This document shows positions 9,992 to 16,722 of a stretch of DNA of 16,722 nt, one piece after another. The notes beneath the pieces were generated by a model. The model had not been told where the DNA came from. It searched no databases and saw nothing but the letters and a program-made list of their open reading frames with translations. The DNA is taken from positions 1 through 16,722 of the forward strand of contig JAGRHW010000029.1 of assembly GCA_020444765.1 (NCBI GenBank), read 5' to 3'. The translations under genes and the position numbers were made by a program. The stretch comes from Gammaproteobacteria bacterium. GTDB taxonomy: Bacteria > Pseudomonadota > Gammaproteobacteria > Granulosicoccales > Granulosicoccaceae. How positions within the stretch are numbered: the stretch's first letter is position 1; the number at the start of each line of letters is the position of its first letter.

Positions 9992-10007
9992 GGATAAATC
10001 CTTATCC
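9992..10007. repeat. 16-bp palindrome between fis and purH
   Basis: GGATAA and TTATCC flank a 4-nt centre, forming a perfect 6-bp inverted repeat in the 168-bp gap downstream of fis and about 95 bp upstream of the purH start. It could be an operator for purH or a small hairpin; it lacks the T tract of a terminator. Confidence 0.4.
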
Positions 10008-10065
10008 ACGTCAGAAGGCGGGATTTTACAACTTCGTGAAGCAAACCGGAATGCTTGCGTTGCGC

Positions 10066-10329
10066 TCAGATTCCGTATTCCTCAAGGCGTTTGCGCAAAG
10101 TGCCGCGGTTGATGCCGAGGTATTCGGCGGCCCGGCATTGATTGTCTCGGCATTGATTCATGACGTAACGGATCAGCGCTTCCTCGACCTCACACAGAAC
10201 CAGGCGGCTCAGATTGGTCGGCGTTTCACCTTCCAGGGTTTTGAAGTAATCATCGAGTGCTTCGTTAACACATTGGCGCAACTTCGTCGTGCCGGTATGG
10301 ACGGTAACATCTTTTCGATTAGCGTTCAT
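10066..10329 (-). CDS. fis: Fis family nucleoid-associated DNA-binding protein
   Basis: Fis is a homodimeric DNA-bending protein that shapes the chromosome, activates rRNA promoters and assists site-specific recombination. The protein is 87 residues (E. coli 98), with the difference at the flexible N-terminus. The dimerisation helices are recognisable (LRQCVNEALDDYFKTLEGE, then LVLCEVEEALIRYVM). The C-terminal helix-turn-helix is nearly canonical: NQCRAAEYLGINRGTLRKRLEEYGI, residues 63-87. The ATG overlaps the dusB stop by 4 bp (ATGA), the classic dusB-fis arrangement in which fis depends on the dusB promoter. The shortened N-terminus covers the beta-hairpin arms that contact recombinases in E. 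coli, so that function may differ; this is inference. Confidence 0.95.
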   Translation of the reverse strand: MNANRKDVTVHTGTTKLRQCVNEALDDYFKTLEGETPTNLSRLVLCEVEEALIRYVMNQCRDNQCRAAEYLGINRGTLRKRLEEYGI

Positions 10330-11339
10330 GCAGCATCTATCCGGGGGTGCAATACATCGTTTTTCTGTTCAGAGAAATCAGCGAAGAACCGTTCGACCAG
10401 ATCCAGTTGCCCGGCAATGGTTTCCGCCGTGTTTATTGCCTGCCGGAACTCCGCCACCCCGATACTGTCTCTGCAATACCAGGCTATGTGCTTGCGCGCC
10501 ACTCGGACGCCGCGGTACTCTCCGTGCAGTTTGTACAGACCATGCAAATGCCTCAGTAAAACCTTATATATAGCGGTTCGGGTTGGCGGCTTTATCAGCT
10601 CACCCGTCTGCAGATATTCGCTGACCTGCCGGAATATCCACGGGTTCCCCTGAGCCGCCCTGCCGATCATCACCGCGTCAGCGCCCGTGTAATCCAGCAC
10701 CTTTTGCGCATCCCTGGCACTGCGGATATCGCCATTGGCCAGCACCGGTATCGAGACCGATTGCTTTATCTCCCTGATCGTATCGTACTCGGCGCGACCG
10801 TTATATTTGTCAGCGCGGGTGCGTCCATGCACCGCAATCGCCTGTATCCCCTCGCGCTCAGCCATACGGGCGATCTCCACACCGTTGCGGTTTTGCCGGT
10901 CGGTGCCGGTGCGTATCTTCAGGGTAACCGGTACTTCAACCGCCTTGACCGTGCTGCGCAAAATTTTCCTGACCAGTCCGGGGTCGGCCAGCAAGGCCGA
11001 TCCGGCAAGTTTCTTACAGACTTTTTTGGCCGGACAGCCCATGTTGATATCAATGATATCCGCCCCGGACTTAACGTTGAAAACCGCCGCCTCGGCTATT
11101 TTGACAGGATCCGCGCCAACGATCTGGACTGCATGCGGCCCGCCCTGCGCCTCATCCAGCCGTTGCAGTCTGTTTAATGTCTTATCGCTGGCGTATAACG
11201 AGGTATCAGCGGAAATCATTTCCGAAACAGCAAGCCCGGCCCCAAGGGATGTACATATCGCCCTGAAAGTGGCGTCGGTAACCCCTGCCATGGGTGCAAG
11301 TACTACCCTCGAGGGCAAAGAAAATTGACCAATATGCAT
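10326..11339 (-). CDS. dusB: tRNA-dihydrouridine synthase B
   Basis: DusB is an FMN- and NADPH-dependent enzyme that reduces uridine to dihydrouridine in the tRNA D-loop. The protein is 337 residues, close to the usual 320-340. The N-terminal FMN barrel starts at LAPMAGVTDATFR (14-26). NMGCPAKKV contains the active-site Cys102. Flavin and tRNA residues include LKIRTG (Lys141), HGRTR (171-175), ANGDI (201-205) and GRAAQGNPW (226-234). A helical domain completes the C-terminus. It is the first gene of the dusB-fis pair, 128 bp after the zinc-ribbon gene, with a candidate promoter in that gap. The B type is chosen because of the fis neighbour and the overall sequence. Confidence 0.96.
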   Translation of the reverse strand: MHIGQFSLPSRVVLAPMAGVTDATFRAICTSLGAGLAVSEMISADTSLYASDKTLNRLQRLDEAQGGPHAVQIVGADPVKIAEAAVFNVKSGADIIDINMGCPAKKVCKKLAGSALLADPGLVRKILRSTVKAVEVPVTLKIRTGTDRQNRNGVEIARMAEREGIQAIAVHGRTRADKYNGRAEYDTIREIKQSVSIPVLANGDIRSARDAQKVLDYTGADAVMIGRAAQGNPWIFRQVSEYLQTGELIKPPTRTAIYKVLLRHLHGLYKLHGEYRGVRVARKHIAWYCRDSIGVAEFRQAINTAETIAGQLDLVERFFADFSEQKNDVLHPRIDAA

Positions 11340-11364
11340 GAGGTTCTGAATCCGGGAACGGTCA

Positions 11365-11393
11365 ACTATACCGATTTTGATAAGGCATATAAA
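11365..11393 (-). promoter_or_regulatory. Candidate sigma-70 promoter for dusB-fis
   Basis: On the minus strand TTTATA (11393-11388) and TATAGT (11370-11365) are 17 bp apart. These match the -35 and -10 consensus at 4/6 and 5/6. The -10 box is about 25 bp before the dusB ATG, leaving a short leader. It lies in the 128-bp gap, the natural place for the fis control region. No GC-rich discriminator of the kind seen in stringently controlled promoters follows the -10. Confidence 0.45.
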
Positions 11394-11467
11394 GGTAAAA
11401 CATCAATCCAATAGGGATAGTCAATACACGGATCAAGACTGCAGACCCGCGCCTGAATAGGAAGGTG

Positions 11468-12553
11468 TTATTTGAACTCCAGCTCGAACGACTTGGCATC
11501 ATCGCCGGGGTCGTTGACCTCAAGACTGACATCGACTACCTGGGCCGCTTCGATGACCGGCAAATCCTCACCGGGCGCCGCCCTCAGGTATTCGTAAGGC
11601 AGAAAGTCCCTCTGCGCGACAACCTTGCCGCGGACATCCGACATTTGAATTCCCAATGTCGGATAAGGCTGAGCCACCTCAGCGTCATTACGGAAAACAA
11701 TATTGATCACCAGCGCATTGTCGACCTTGGGATGGGTGTAGACATTGCGTCTGATAACGCGCAGATCGCTGAGGCTGGCTTTCAGCTCATCATCACAATT
11801 GATAAAACCACAGACCGTGTCGCTGACCCTGGTCAGTGAGGAATCCGGTACATTGCGATTGGAGTACGCATACAGCCCACCCAGTCCGACAATCAGTGCA
11901 AGCGCCATCAGGGCGCGTGTTTTCCAGCGACTACCACCATGCTCATTCGCAGGCCGAAGAAAATCAGCCGGCGCCTCGAAATCGTCCACCGCTGTCGCCG
12001 CAGGCTCGGGCTGATCGCCAAGCGGCGGCGTAATCGGAGTTTCAGCATCGTCATGCCATAACGCACCATCGGTGACTGGCTCACTCAGGGTTTCATCGGG
12101 CTCGTCAATGCTGACATCATCAAACAATGTACCGTCAAACTGGTCGTCTTCCGGATCGATTGATTCAAAGTCGAGCTCGGGAATGTCCCCATCATCTTCG
12201 AGATAATCCACTTCTGGCAATTGTGCGTCGGCGGAAAACAGATCACTGTCGGAAAATGCCTGCGAATCGTTCGCTTCATTATCGGGTTCGAAAAAAATCC
12301 GGTCATTGTCCAGACTCAGTTCGACAGCCGGATCCAGAGCCAGCAGCATATCGTCATCCGGCTCTGCGTCGAGCAATAAATCATCGGACAGCGAGGAGAC
12401 CAGCATGTTCTCACGTGCATTGAATATGGCGTAGCATTCACCGCAACGCACGCGCGGATCATCGTTGTTTACGATATCGTCGCTGATTTCAAAAACAGTC
12501 TGACAGTTAGGACAGCGAGTCTGGATGTGTGTGGCTGTTTCCAAGGTTTCCAT
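11468..12553 (-). CDS. MJ0042-type zinc-ribbon / DUF3426 membrane protein
   Basis: A 361-residue protein of three parts. The N-terminal zinc ribbon has Cys14-x-x-Cys17 (RCPNCQTVFEI) and Cys37-x-x-Cys40 (RCGECYAIFNA). A strongly acidic, low-complexity middle (about 50-195, rich in Asp and Glu) leads to a single transmembrane helix (about 213-229: ALMALALIVGLGGLYAY). The C-terminal DUF3426 domain (about 240-361) includes RVIRRNVYTHPKVDNALVINIVF and ends in LEFK. Topology would place the zinc ribbon in the cytoplasm and DUF3426 in the periplasm. The gene sits between prmA and dusB, its conserved position in Pseudomonas and relatives. The function is unknown to me. Two cysteines in the periplasmic part (248, 253) might form a disulfide. 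The acidic linker is unlike the rest of the window in composition. Confidence 0.87.
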   Translation of the reverse strand: METLETATHIQTRCPNCQTVFEISDDIVNNDDPRVRCGECYAIFNARENMLVSSLSDDLLLDAEPDDDMLLALDPAVELSLDNDRIFFEPDNEANDSQAFSDSDLFSADAQLPEVDYLEDDGDIPELDFESIDPEDDQFDGTLFDDVSIDEPDETLSEPVTDGALWHDDAETPITPPLGDQPEPAATAVDDFEAPADFLRPANEHGGSRWKTRALMALALIVGLGGLYAYSNRNVPDSSLTRVSDTVCGFINCDDELKASLSDLRVIRRNVYTHPKVDNALVINIVFRNDAEVAQPYPTLGIQMSDVRGKVVAQRDFLPYEYLRAAPGEDLPVIEAAQVVDVSLEVNDPGDDAKSFELEFK

Positions 12554-12635
12554 AAGCGCGGAAATTTACCGTAATATGTTACACGTATCCCCGCGACGGC
12601 AGGAGGTCGGCATCATCAGGATAACTCACAGCGGG

Positions 12636-13532
12636 TCAGATTCTTGTCCCCGACACCCTGGCCCAACCATCCCGGGTGATAACCGTATCAAGTTTGAAAA
12701 GTCCGGAATAATGCGCCTGTAAAGACGAGACCTGTTCTTCCAGAATACCTGACATGACAATAGTAGCATTGGCGGGCAAGATTCCCGCAAAAAGATCTCT
12801 CAACTCACACAAGGGTTGAAACAGGATATTTGCGAGCAGTATATCATATTGATTATCAACTAGTTCCTGCGCCAACACCAGATTCAGTTGCCCATCGACC
12901 CGATTAAGCTCGGCATTGCTGCGACTCGCCTGCATTGCCTGTGGATCTATATCCGTGGCCGCGACCGCCGAGGCACCGAGTAACAGCGCGGCAATCGCCA
13001 GCACGCCGGAACCGCAACCGAAATCAAGCAGCCTCTTGCCCTCGAGCTCGGCGCTATCCAGCCACTCCAGACATAAAGCGGTCGTGGCATGGGTACCGGT
13101 GCCAAATGCCAAGCCCGGATCGAGCCGCAGGTTGACCGCCTCTGGTTCCGGCGGCTCCAGATGCGTCGGACAAACCCACAAACGCCGACCGAATTTCATT
13201 GGCTGGAAGCGATCCATCCAGACACGCTCCCATTGCCGGTCAGGCACGAGGCTGAACGCATTGTCTGGCAGCGAATCGACGCCAAGCGCCCGGCAGACGG
13301 CTGTTTTCACCGCTGACGCCGTCTCGCCCTGGGCAAACAGGGCAACCAGCTGCAACTCGTCCCACAGCCGCACTTCACCGGGCGCCGGCTCAAGTACCGG
13401 CTGATCGTTTTCATCCAGAAAACTGACCGACAGCGCGCCGGCCTCGAACAGGGCCTGCTCGGCCGTCTCGACCTCCTCACGGCTCACATGCAACAGAATT
13501 TGCGGCCATGGCAGGCCCGCTTCGTCAGTCAT
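12636..13532 (-). CDS. prmA: Ribosomal protein L11 methyltransferase
   Basis: PrmA uses S-adenosylmethionine to trimethylate several amino groups of ribosomal protein L11 in the cytoplasm. The protein is 298 residues (E. coli 293). The small N-terminal L11-recognition domain (1 to about 95) is followed by [22 protein letters not shown] (101-122). The catalytic domain has [14 protein letters not shown] (138-151), the SAM-binding [15 protein letters not shown] (168-182), the acidic residue in ATDIDPQA and NILFQPL (235-241). The ATG overlaps the end of accC by 8 bp, so both are co-transcribed and probably translationally coupled. An 82-bp gap leads to the zinc-ribbon gene. Ordinary and intact. 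Confidence 0.96.
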   Translation of the reverse strand: MTDEAGLPWPQILLHVSREEVETAEQALFEAGALSVSFLDENDQPVLEPAPGEVRLWDELQLVALFAQGETASAVKTAVCRALGVDSLPDNAFSLVPDRQWERVWMDRFQPMKFGRRLWVCPTHLEPPEPEAVNLRLDPGLAFGTGTHATTALCLEWLDSAELEGKRLLDFGCGSGVLAIAALLLGASAVAATDIDPQAMQASRSNAELNRVDGQLNLVLAQELVDNQYDILLANILFQPLCELRDLFAGILPANATIVMSGILEEQVSSLQAHYSGLFKLDTVITRDGWARVSGTRI

Positions 13533-14855
13533 TCAGCGCCAGCTTTTTTTCCAGATAGTGAATATCGGTACCGCCGGCCAAAAAGTTTTCATCGTCAAAA
13601 ATATCCCGATGCAGCTCTATATTGGTTTCGATGCCGTCGATAAAGATTTCACTCAGCGCCCCGCGCATCCTGGCCGCTGCCGAGTCCCGGGTGTTGGCAA
13701 AAACGATCAGCTTGCCGATCATCGAATCATAATACGGCGGCACGACATAACCGTTGTAGACATGCGAATCCACCCGCACACCCAGACCACCCGGAGGATG
13801 ATATTGCTTGATTGTCCCCGGGCTTGGCATAAAGGTTCTGGGGTTCTCGGCATTGATACGGCATTCGAAGGCATGGCCCTTGATTTTTATATCCTGCTGG
13901 GTAAAAGGCAGCGGTTGACCTGCAGCGACCGTCAACTGAGCCTTGATGATATCGATACCGGTGATCATTTCGGTCACTGGGTGTTCGACCTGTACCCGGG
14001 TGTTCATCTCGATGAAATAGAATTCACCGTTTTCATACAGGAATTCGAAAGTGCCGGCTCCCCGGTAGCCGATCCGCTTGCAGGCTTCGACACAACGCGC
14101 GCCGATATCGTTACGCACCGCTTCGGCGCTTCCTCGACGACTTTTTGATGGCGCCGCTGCATGGAGCAATCACGTTCGCCCAAATGAACGGCATTGCCGT
14201 GCTCATCGGCCAATACTTGGAATTCCACGTGACGCGGTTTTTCCAGGTATTTCTCCATATACACCGTGGCATTACCGAAAGCCGCGGAAGCTTCCGCCTG
14301 AGTCATTTCGATTGATTTGATCAGGTCGTCGGGCTTATGCACGACCCGCATTCCCCGGCCACCGCCGCCACCGGCCGCCTTGATGATGATCGGATAGCCG
14401 ATTTCTTCAGCCAATGTATAGTTGTGCTTTTCGTCTTTTCCGAGCGGACCGTCAGAACCCGGAACACAAGGCACGCCCGCCTGACGCATTTCGCGGATCG
14501 CGCTGACCTTATCACCCATAGTGCGGATCACACCCGGCGTCGGCCCGATAAAGACGAAACCGCTGGATTCGACGCGCTCCGCAAAATCGGCGTTCTCGGC
14601 GAGAAACCCGTAACCCGGATGAATCGCGTTGGCGCTGCTGATTTCCGCGGCGCTGATAATCGCCGGGATATTCAGATAACTGTTGACTGACTGTGGCGGA
14701 CCGATGCAGACCGCTTCATCAGCCAGACGCACGTGCTTTAAATCCCGGTCGGCGGTCGAATAAATGGCAACGGTTTTGATACCCAGATCGCGGCAGCAGC
14801 GCATGATCCGCAGGGCGATTTCGCCACGATTGGCGATAAGGACTTTTTCCAGCAT
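13525..14855 (-). pseudogene. accC: Acetyl-CoA carboxylase biotin carboxylase subunit, frameshifted
   Basis: AccC carboxylates biotin on AccB with ATP and bicarbonate, the first half of malonyl-CoA synthesis. The gene is split over two frames. The first (14855 to about 14124) gives residues 1-244, with IANRGEIA, the ATP-grasp loop [11 protein letters not shown] (159-169) and [18 protein letters not shown] (Lys238), then runs out of frame to a stop at 14004-14006. The second resumes at [13 protein letters not shown] (from 14130) and covers the rest: [55 protein letters not shown] and HYLEKKL. What is missing at the join is the family block APGI(S/T). Adding 19 nt would give 449 residues, the E. 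coli length. Both flanks are highly conserved and otherwise intact, so this is a very recent lesion or a sequence error. It overlaps prmA by 8 bp and follows accB by 21 bp. Confidence 0.9.
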
Positions 14856-14876
14856 AGTTCTGTCCGATACCCGCCG

Positions 14877-15341
14877 TCAGTCGACGACGATAAGGGGTTC
14901 GCCGTATTCCACCGGCTGACCGTTTTCAACCAGGATGGCGCGCACCGTACCGGACACATCGGACTCGATCTGGTTAAGAATTTTCATGGCCTCAATAATA
15001 CACAGGGTATCGCCTTCCTTAACCGTCTGCCCGACTTCGACAAAGGGCTTGGCGCCCGGCGAAGAGGAACGATAGAAGGTACCCACCATCGGCGATTCAA
15101 TAACAGTACCGGTGGGGCTGTCCGGCTCTTCCTTGGCCGGGGCCGCAGAAGCCGCCGGCATCGGCGCCGCCATCGGGGCGGGAGCCACCATCGGCATCAT
15201 TTGTGGCACCATTTGGGGTGTCATTTGCGCCGGAGTACCGCGACTGATGCGTACAGAATCGTCGCCTTCCTTGATTTCGATTTCAGATACCGCTGATTCC
15301 TCCAGCAGCTCGATGAGTTTTTTAACTTTTCTAATGTCCAT
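14877..15341 (-). CDS. accB: Acetyl-CoA carboxylase biotin carboxyl carrier protein
   Basis: AccB carries biotin between the biotin carboxylase (AccC) and carboxyltransferase (AccAD) sites. The protein is 154 residues (E. coli 156) when started at [16 protein letters not shown], the family N-terminus; an adjacent in-frame ATG at 15344 gives one extra Met, and a longer reading from 15383 is not supported. The N-terminal domain (1-35) is joined by a flexible Pro/Ala/Met-rich linker (about 36-75, eight Met) to the biotinyl domain. IEAMKILN holds the biotinylated Lys120, and [18 protein letters not shown] the thumb-region segment typical of AccB. GGA lies about 6 nt before the ATG. accC follows 21 bp downstream. 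No aroQ precedes it, unlike in many gammaproteobacteria. Confidence 0.96.
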   Translation of the reverse strand: MDIRKVKKLIELLEESAVSEIEIKEGDDSVRISRGTPAQMTPQMVPQMMPMVAPAPMAAPMPAASAAPAKEEPDSPTGTVIESPMVGTFYRSSSPGAKPFVEVGQTVKEGDTLCIIEAMKILNQIESDVSGTVRAILVENGQPVEYGEPLIVVD

Positions 15342-15401
15342 CATTTTTCCAAAAATTCCGGTATGAGAAGGCGTCAGTATCACGCCTGAAATAAGGGTCT
15401 T

Positions 15402-15427
15402 GAATCATGCAACGGTGCGGAATCATG
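15402..15427. repeat. Paired 8-bp direct repeat upstream of accB
   Basis: GAATCATG occurs at 15402-15409 and again at 15420-15427, 18 bp apart start to start, 61-86 bp before the accB start. It may be a tandem operator for a regulator of accBC or chance; nothing else supports a function. Confidence 0.35.
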
Positions 15428-15469
15428 AGCGAAGAAAGTTACCTGGTTCGCTGGATTGATTGTTCGGGC

Positions 15470-15586
15470 ATACGTATTACAAATAATCAATGCCTTAATT
15501 GTTGGTAGCCAGACGGACTACACTACGCCTCCTGACCGGATAAGCCTGTTGTCCATAACGGTGCGGCATAAAGTACAGATACGTAT
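15470..15586. repeat. Two copies of the palindrome ATACGTAT
   Basis: A perfect 8-bp palindrome at 15470-15477 recurs at 15579-15586, where it extends to the 10-bp GATACGTATC. The copies are 109 bp apart inside the accB/srkA divergent region. Possible paired binding sites for a dimeric regulator. Confidence 0.3.
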
Positions 15587-15684
15587 CAAGCTTAATATAT
15601 TGTGGTCGAAAACTGGCAATTTGTCCAAATTTTCTGCCATTTTGGGCGAAATTTAAAACAATTCGCAGCATGTTCCAAAAACCC

Positions 15685-15690
15685 GGGGAG
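15685..15690 (+). promoter_or_regulatory. Ribosome binding site deciding the srkA TTG start
   Basis: GGGGAG lies 7 nt before TTG at 15698. An in-frame TGA at 15692-15694 rules out any start further upstream, and no ATG or GTG occurs in frame nearby, so TTG is the best start. Confidence 0.75.
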
Positions 15691-15697
15691 TTGACGC

Positions 15698-16687
15698 TTG
15701 CCATCGGATACCCGCACCGCCTTTGAACACCTCGATCCCGACACTATCCTCGATGCCGTGGAATCATCCGGCTTGCAAGGTGACGGCCGGATTCTGGCGC
15801 TCAACAGCTATGAAAACCGGGTCTACCGGATCGGGCTCGAAGACAGCCCGCCGGTAATCGCCAAGTTCTACCGCCCGCAACGCTGGAGCGATGAGCAAAT
15901 TCTCGAGGATCATGCGTTCAGCACCGAACTGGCCGCGGCTGAATTACCGGTCGTGGCGCCGCTGGCGGACGCCGCTGACCGCACGCTTCACCACTTTGGT
16001 CCGCATCGTTTTGCGCTTTACCCATTGCGCGGCGGTCGCGCGCCGGAACTCGACAATCCCGGTCAGCTGGAAATCATCGGCCGGTTTATCGCACGCCTGC
16101 ATCTGCTTGGCGAAGCACACGCGTTTCACTATCGTCCGACGCTGACTGTCGAACGTCTCGGCGACGAATCTGTCGAATTCCTCCTGCAAAGCGGGCATAT
16201 CCCACCGGAACTGATCGCCAGTTATCAGGCGATTAGCACGGACTTGCTGACCGTCATCCGCCAGCGCTTTGAAGCGGCCGGCGCCATCCGGCAGCTGCGC
16301 ATACACGGCGATTTTCATCCGGGAAATTTACTCTGGCGCGATGAAACACCGCATATCGTTGATCTGGATGATTGCTGCACCGGTTTTGCCGTGCAGGATT
16401 TATGGATGTTTTTATCTGGTGACCGCCACTACCAAAATGCCAGACTCGCCGACCTGCTGAGCGGCTACGAGGAGTTCCGGACATTCGACGTGCGCGAGCT
16501 GACGCTGATCGAACCGCTGCGCGCGCTACGGCAGATTTTCTATTCGGCGTGGCTGGCCAAGCGCTGGGACGACCCCGCTTTCCCTCTGGCGTTCCCGTGG
16601 TTTGCCAGCGCCCGCTACTGGGACGATCACATCCTCGCTCTGCGCGAGCAAAGAGCCGCGCTGGACGAACCTTGTCTTAGCTGGTAA
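15698..16687 (+). CDS. srkA: Stress response kinase A (serine/threonine protein kinase, YihE family)
   Basis: SrkA is a cytoplasmic Ser/Thr kinase with an aminoglycoside-phosphotransferase-like fold; in E. coli it counters stress-induced cell death. The protein is 329 residues (E. coli 328), starting at TTG behind GGGGAG. Recognisable blocks include LNSYENRVYRIG (35-46), the ATP-site Lys56 in VIAKFYRPQRW, ILEDHAFSTELA, the Brenner-type catalytic loop IHGDFHPGNLLW (202-213, Asp205) and VDLDDCCTGFAVQDLWM (221-237), which supplies the metal-binding acidic residues. IEPLRALRQIFYSAWLAKRW and the PAFPLAFPWF tail are typical. All catalytic residues are kept. The gene is divergent from accB and only 35 bp remain after it, so the downstream partner (dsbA in E. 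coli) cannot be checked. Confidence 0.95.
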   Translation: MPSDTRTAFEHLDPDTILDAVESSGLQGDGRILALNSYENRVYRIGLEDSPPVIAKFYRPQRWSDEQILEDHAFSTELAAAELPVVAPLADAADRTLHHFGPHRFALYPLRGGRAPELDNPGQLEIIGRFIARLHLLGEAHAFHYRPTLTVERLGDESVEFLLQSGHIPPELIASYQAISTDLLTVIRQRFEAAGAIRQLRIHGDFHPGNLLWRDETPHIVDLDDCCTGFAVQDLWMFLSGDRHYQNARLADLLSGYEEFRTFDVRELTLIEPLRALRQIFYSAWLAKRWDDPAFPLAFPWFASARYWDDHILALREQRAALDEPCLSW

Positions 16688-16722
16688 ACGCCGCGCGTTT
16701 ATCCCGTGTAGCGCTGAAAGAC

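Larger units (their letters stand above)
15342..15697. other. Intergenic region between divergent accB and srkA
   Basis: 356 bp with no convincing gene; the small open frames here have no recognisable content. It should contain both promoters, but I see no strong -35/-10 pair. It does hold several short repeats: GAATCATG twice (15402-15409, 15420-15427), the 10-mer AACGGTGCGG twice (15411-15420, 15557-15566) and the palindrome ATACGTAT twice (15470-15477, 15579-15586). A small inverted repeat GGCGT-N7-ACGCC lies at 15369-15385. Its right third is AT-rich. Confidence 0.6.

Noticed and set aside
14135..14150. Programmed -1 frameshift in accC at the A5 run (CAAAAAG)
   Set aside because: The direction is right, but the run is not a canonical slippery heptamer in this frame, and slipping there would replace the conserved VVEEAPAPG segment with SRRG. 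A deletion fits better.
15342..15383. Longer accB start at 15383
   Set aside because: The extra residues do not belong to the family, whose N-terminus is MDIRK.
15456..15804. Small open frames on both strands between accB and srkA
   Set aside because: No ribosome binding site, no recognisable content, and they overlap each other or the srkA start.

Overview
The window is a chromosomal segment of a gammaproteobacterium. The strongest clue is the minus-strand block accB-accC-prmA-(zinc-ribbon/DUF3426 gene)-dusB-fis-purH, a gene order typical of Gammaproteobacteria. The HemF, HemB, AroE and SrkA sequences also read like Pseudomonas or Chromatiales-type homologues. Base composition is moderately GC-rich and even. 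I see no transposase, integrase, tRNA, rRNA or CRISPR array. Most of the window is housekeeping; the less ordinary genes lie between hemF and aroE.

Left part (1-8295). The 3' half of hemF (coproporphyrinogen III oxidase) enters from the left. It is followed by a two-gene cassette, a MBOAT O-acyltransferase (AlgI-like) and a membrane-anchored SGNH-type partner, that probably O-acetylates a periplasmic or surface glycan. Convergent to it are a very small CPBP glutamic-type membrane protease (3289-3708) and an OmpA-family outer-membrane protein (3709-4854), head to tail with no gap between them. hemB (porphobilinogen synthase, cysteine-free Mg-type) lies upstream on the same strand. Divergent from hemB is a tight plus-strand operon: an inner-membrane protein with BON-like and OmpA-like domains, aroE (shikimate dehydrogenase, 4-bp overlap) and a DUF192 lipoprotein (5-bp gap).

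Right part (8326-15341), all minus strand. Read in the direction of transcription: accB, accC, prmA, the zinc-ribbon gene, dusB, fis, purH. It joins fatty-acid initiation, ribosomal protein L11 methylation, tRNA dihydrouridylation, the Fis nucleoid protein and the last steps of IMP synthesis. accC is broken: two frames that together cover a complete biotin carboxylase meet at 14124-14130. A 19-bp deletion between two GCGCCG repeats would explain this and would restore exactly 449 residues.

Right end (15342-16722). A 356-bp intergenic region with short direct repeats and palindromes separates accB from the divergent srkA (stress-response kinase A), which starts at TTG behind a strong ribosome binding site.

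The most notable observations are the accC frameshift in a normally essential gene, the BON/OmpA protein operonic with aroE, two OmpA-like proteins with altered peptidoglycan-binding loops either side of hemB, the MrtJ-like mini-protease coupled to one of them, and the orphan MBOAT/SGNH pair.
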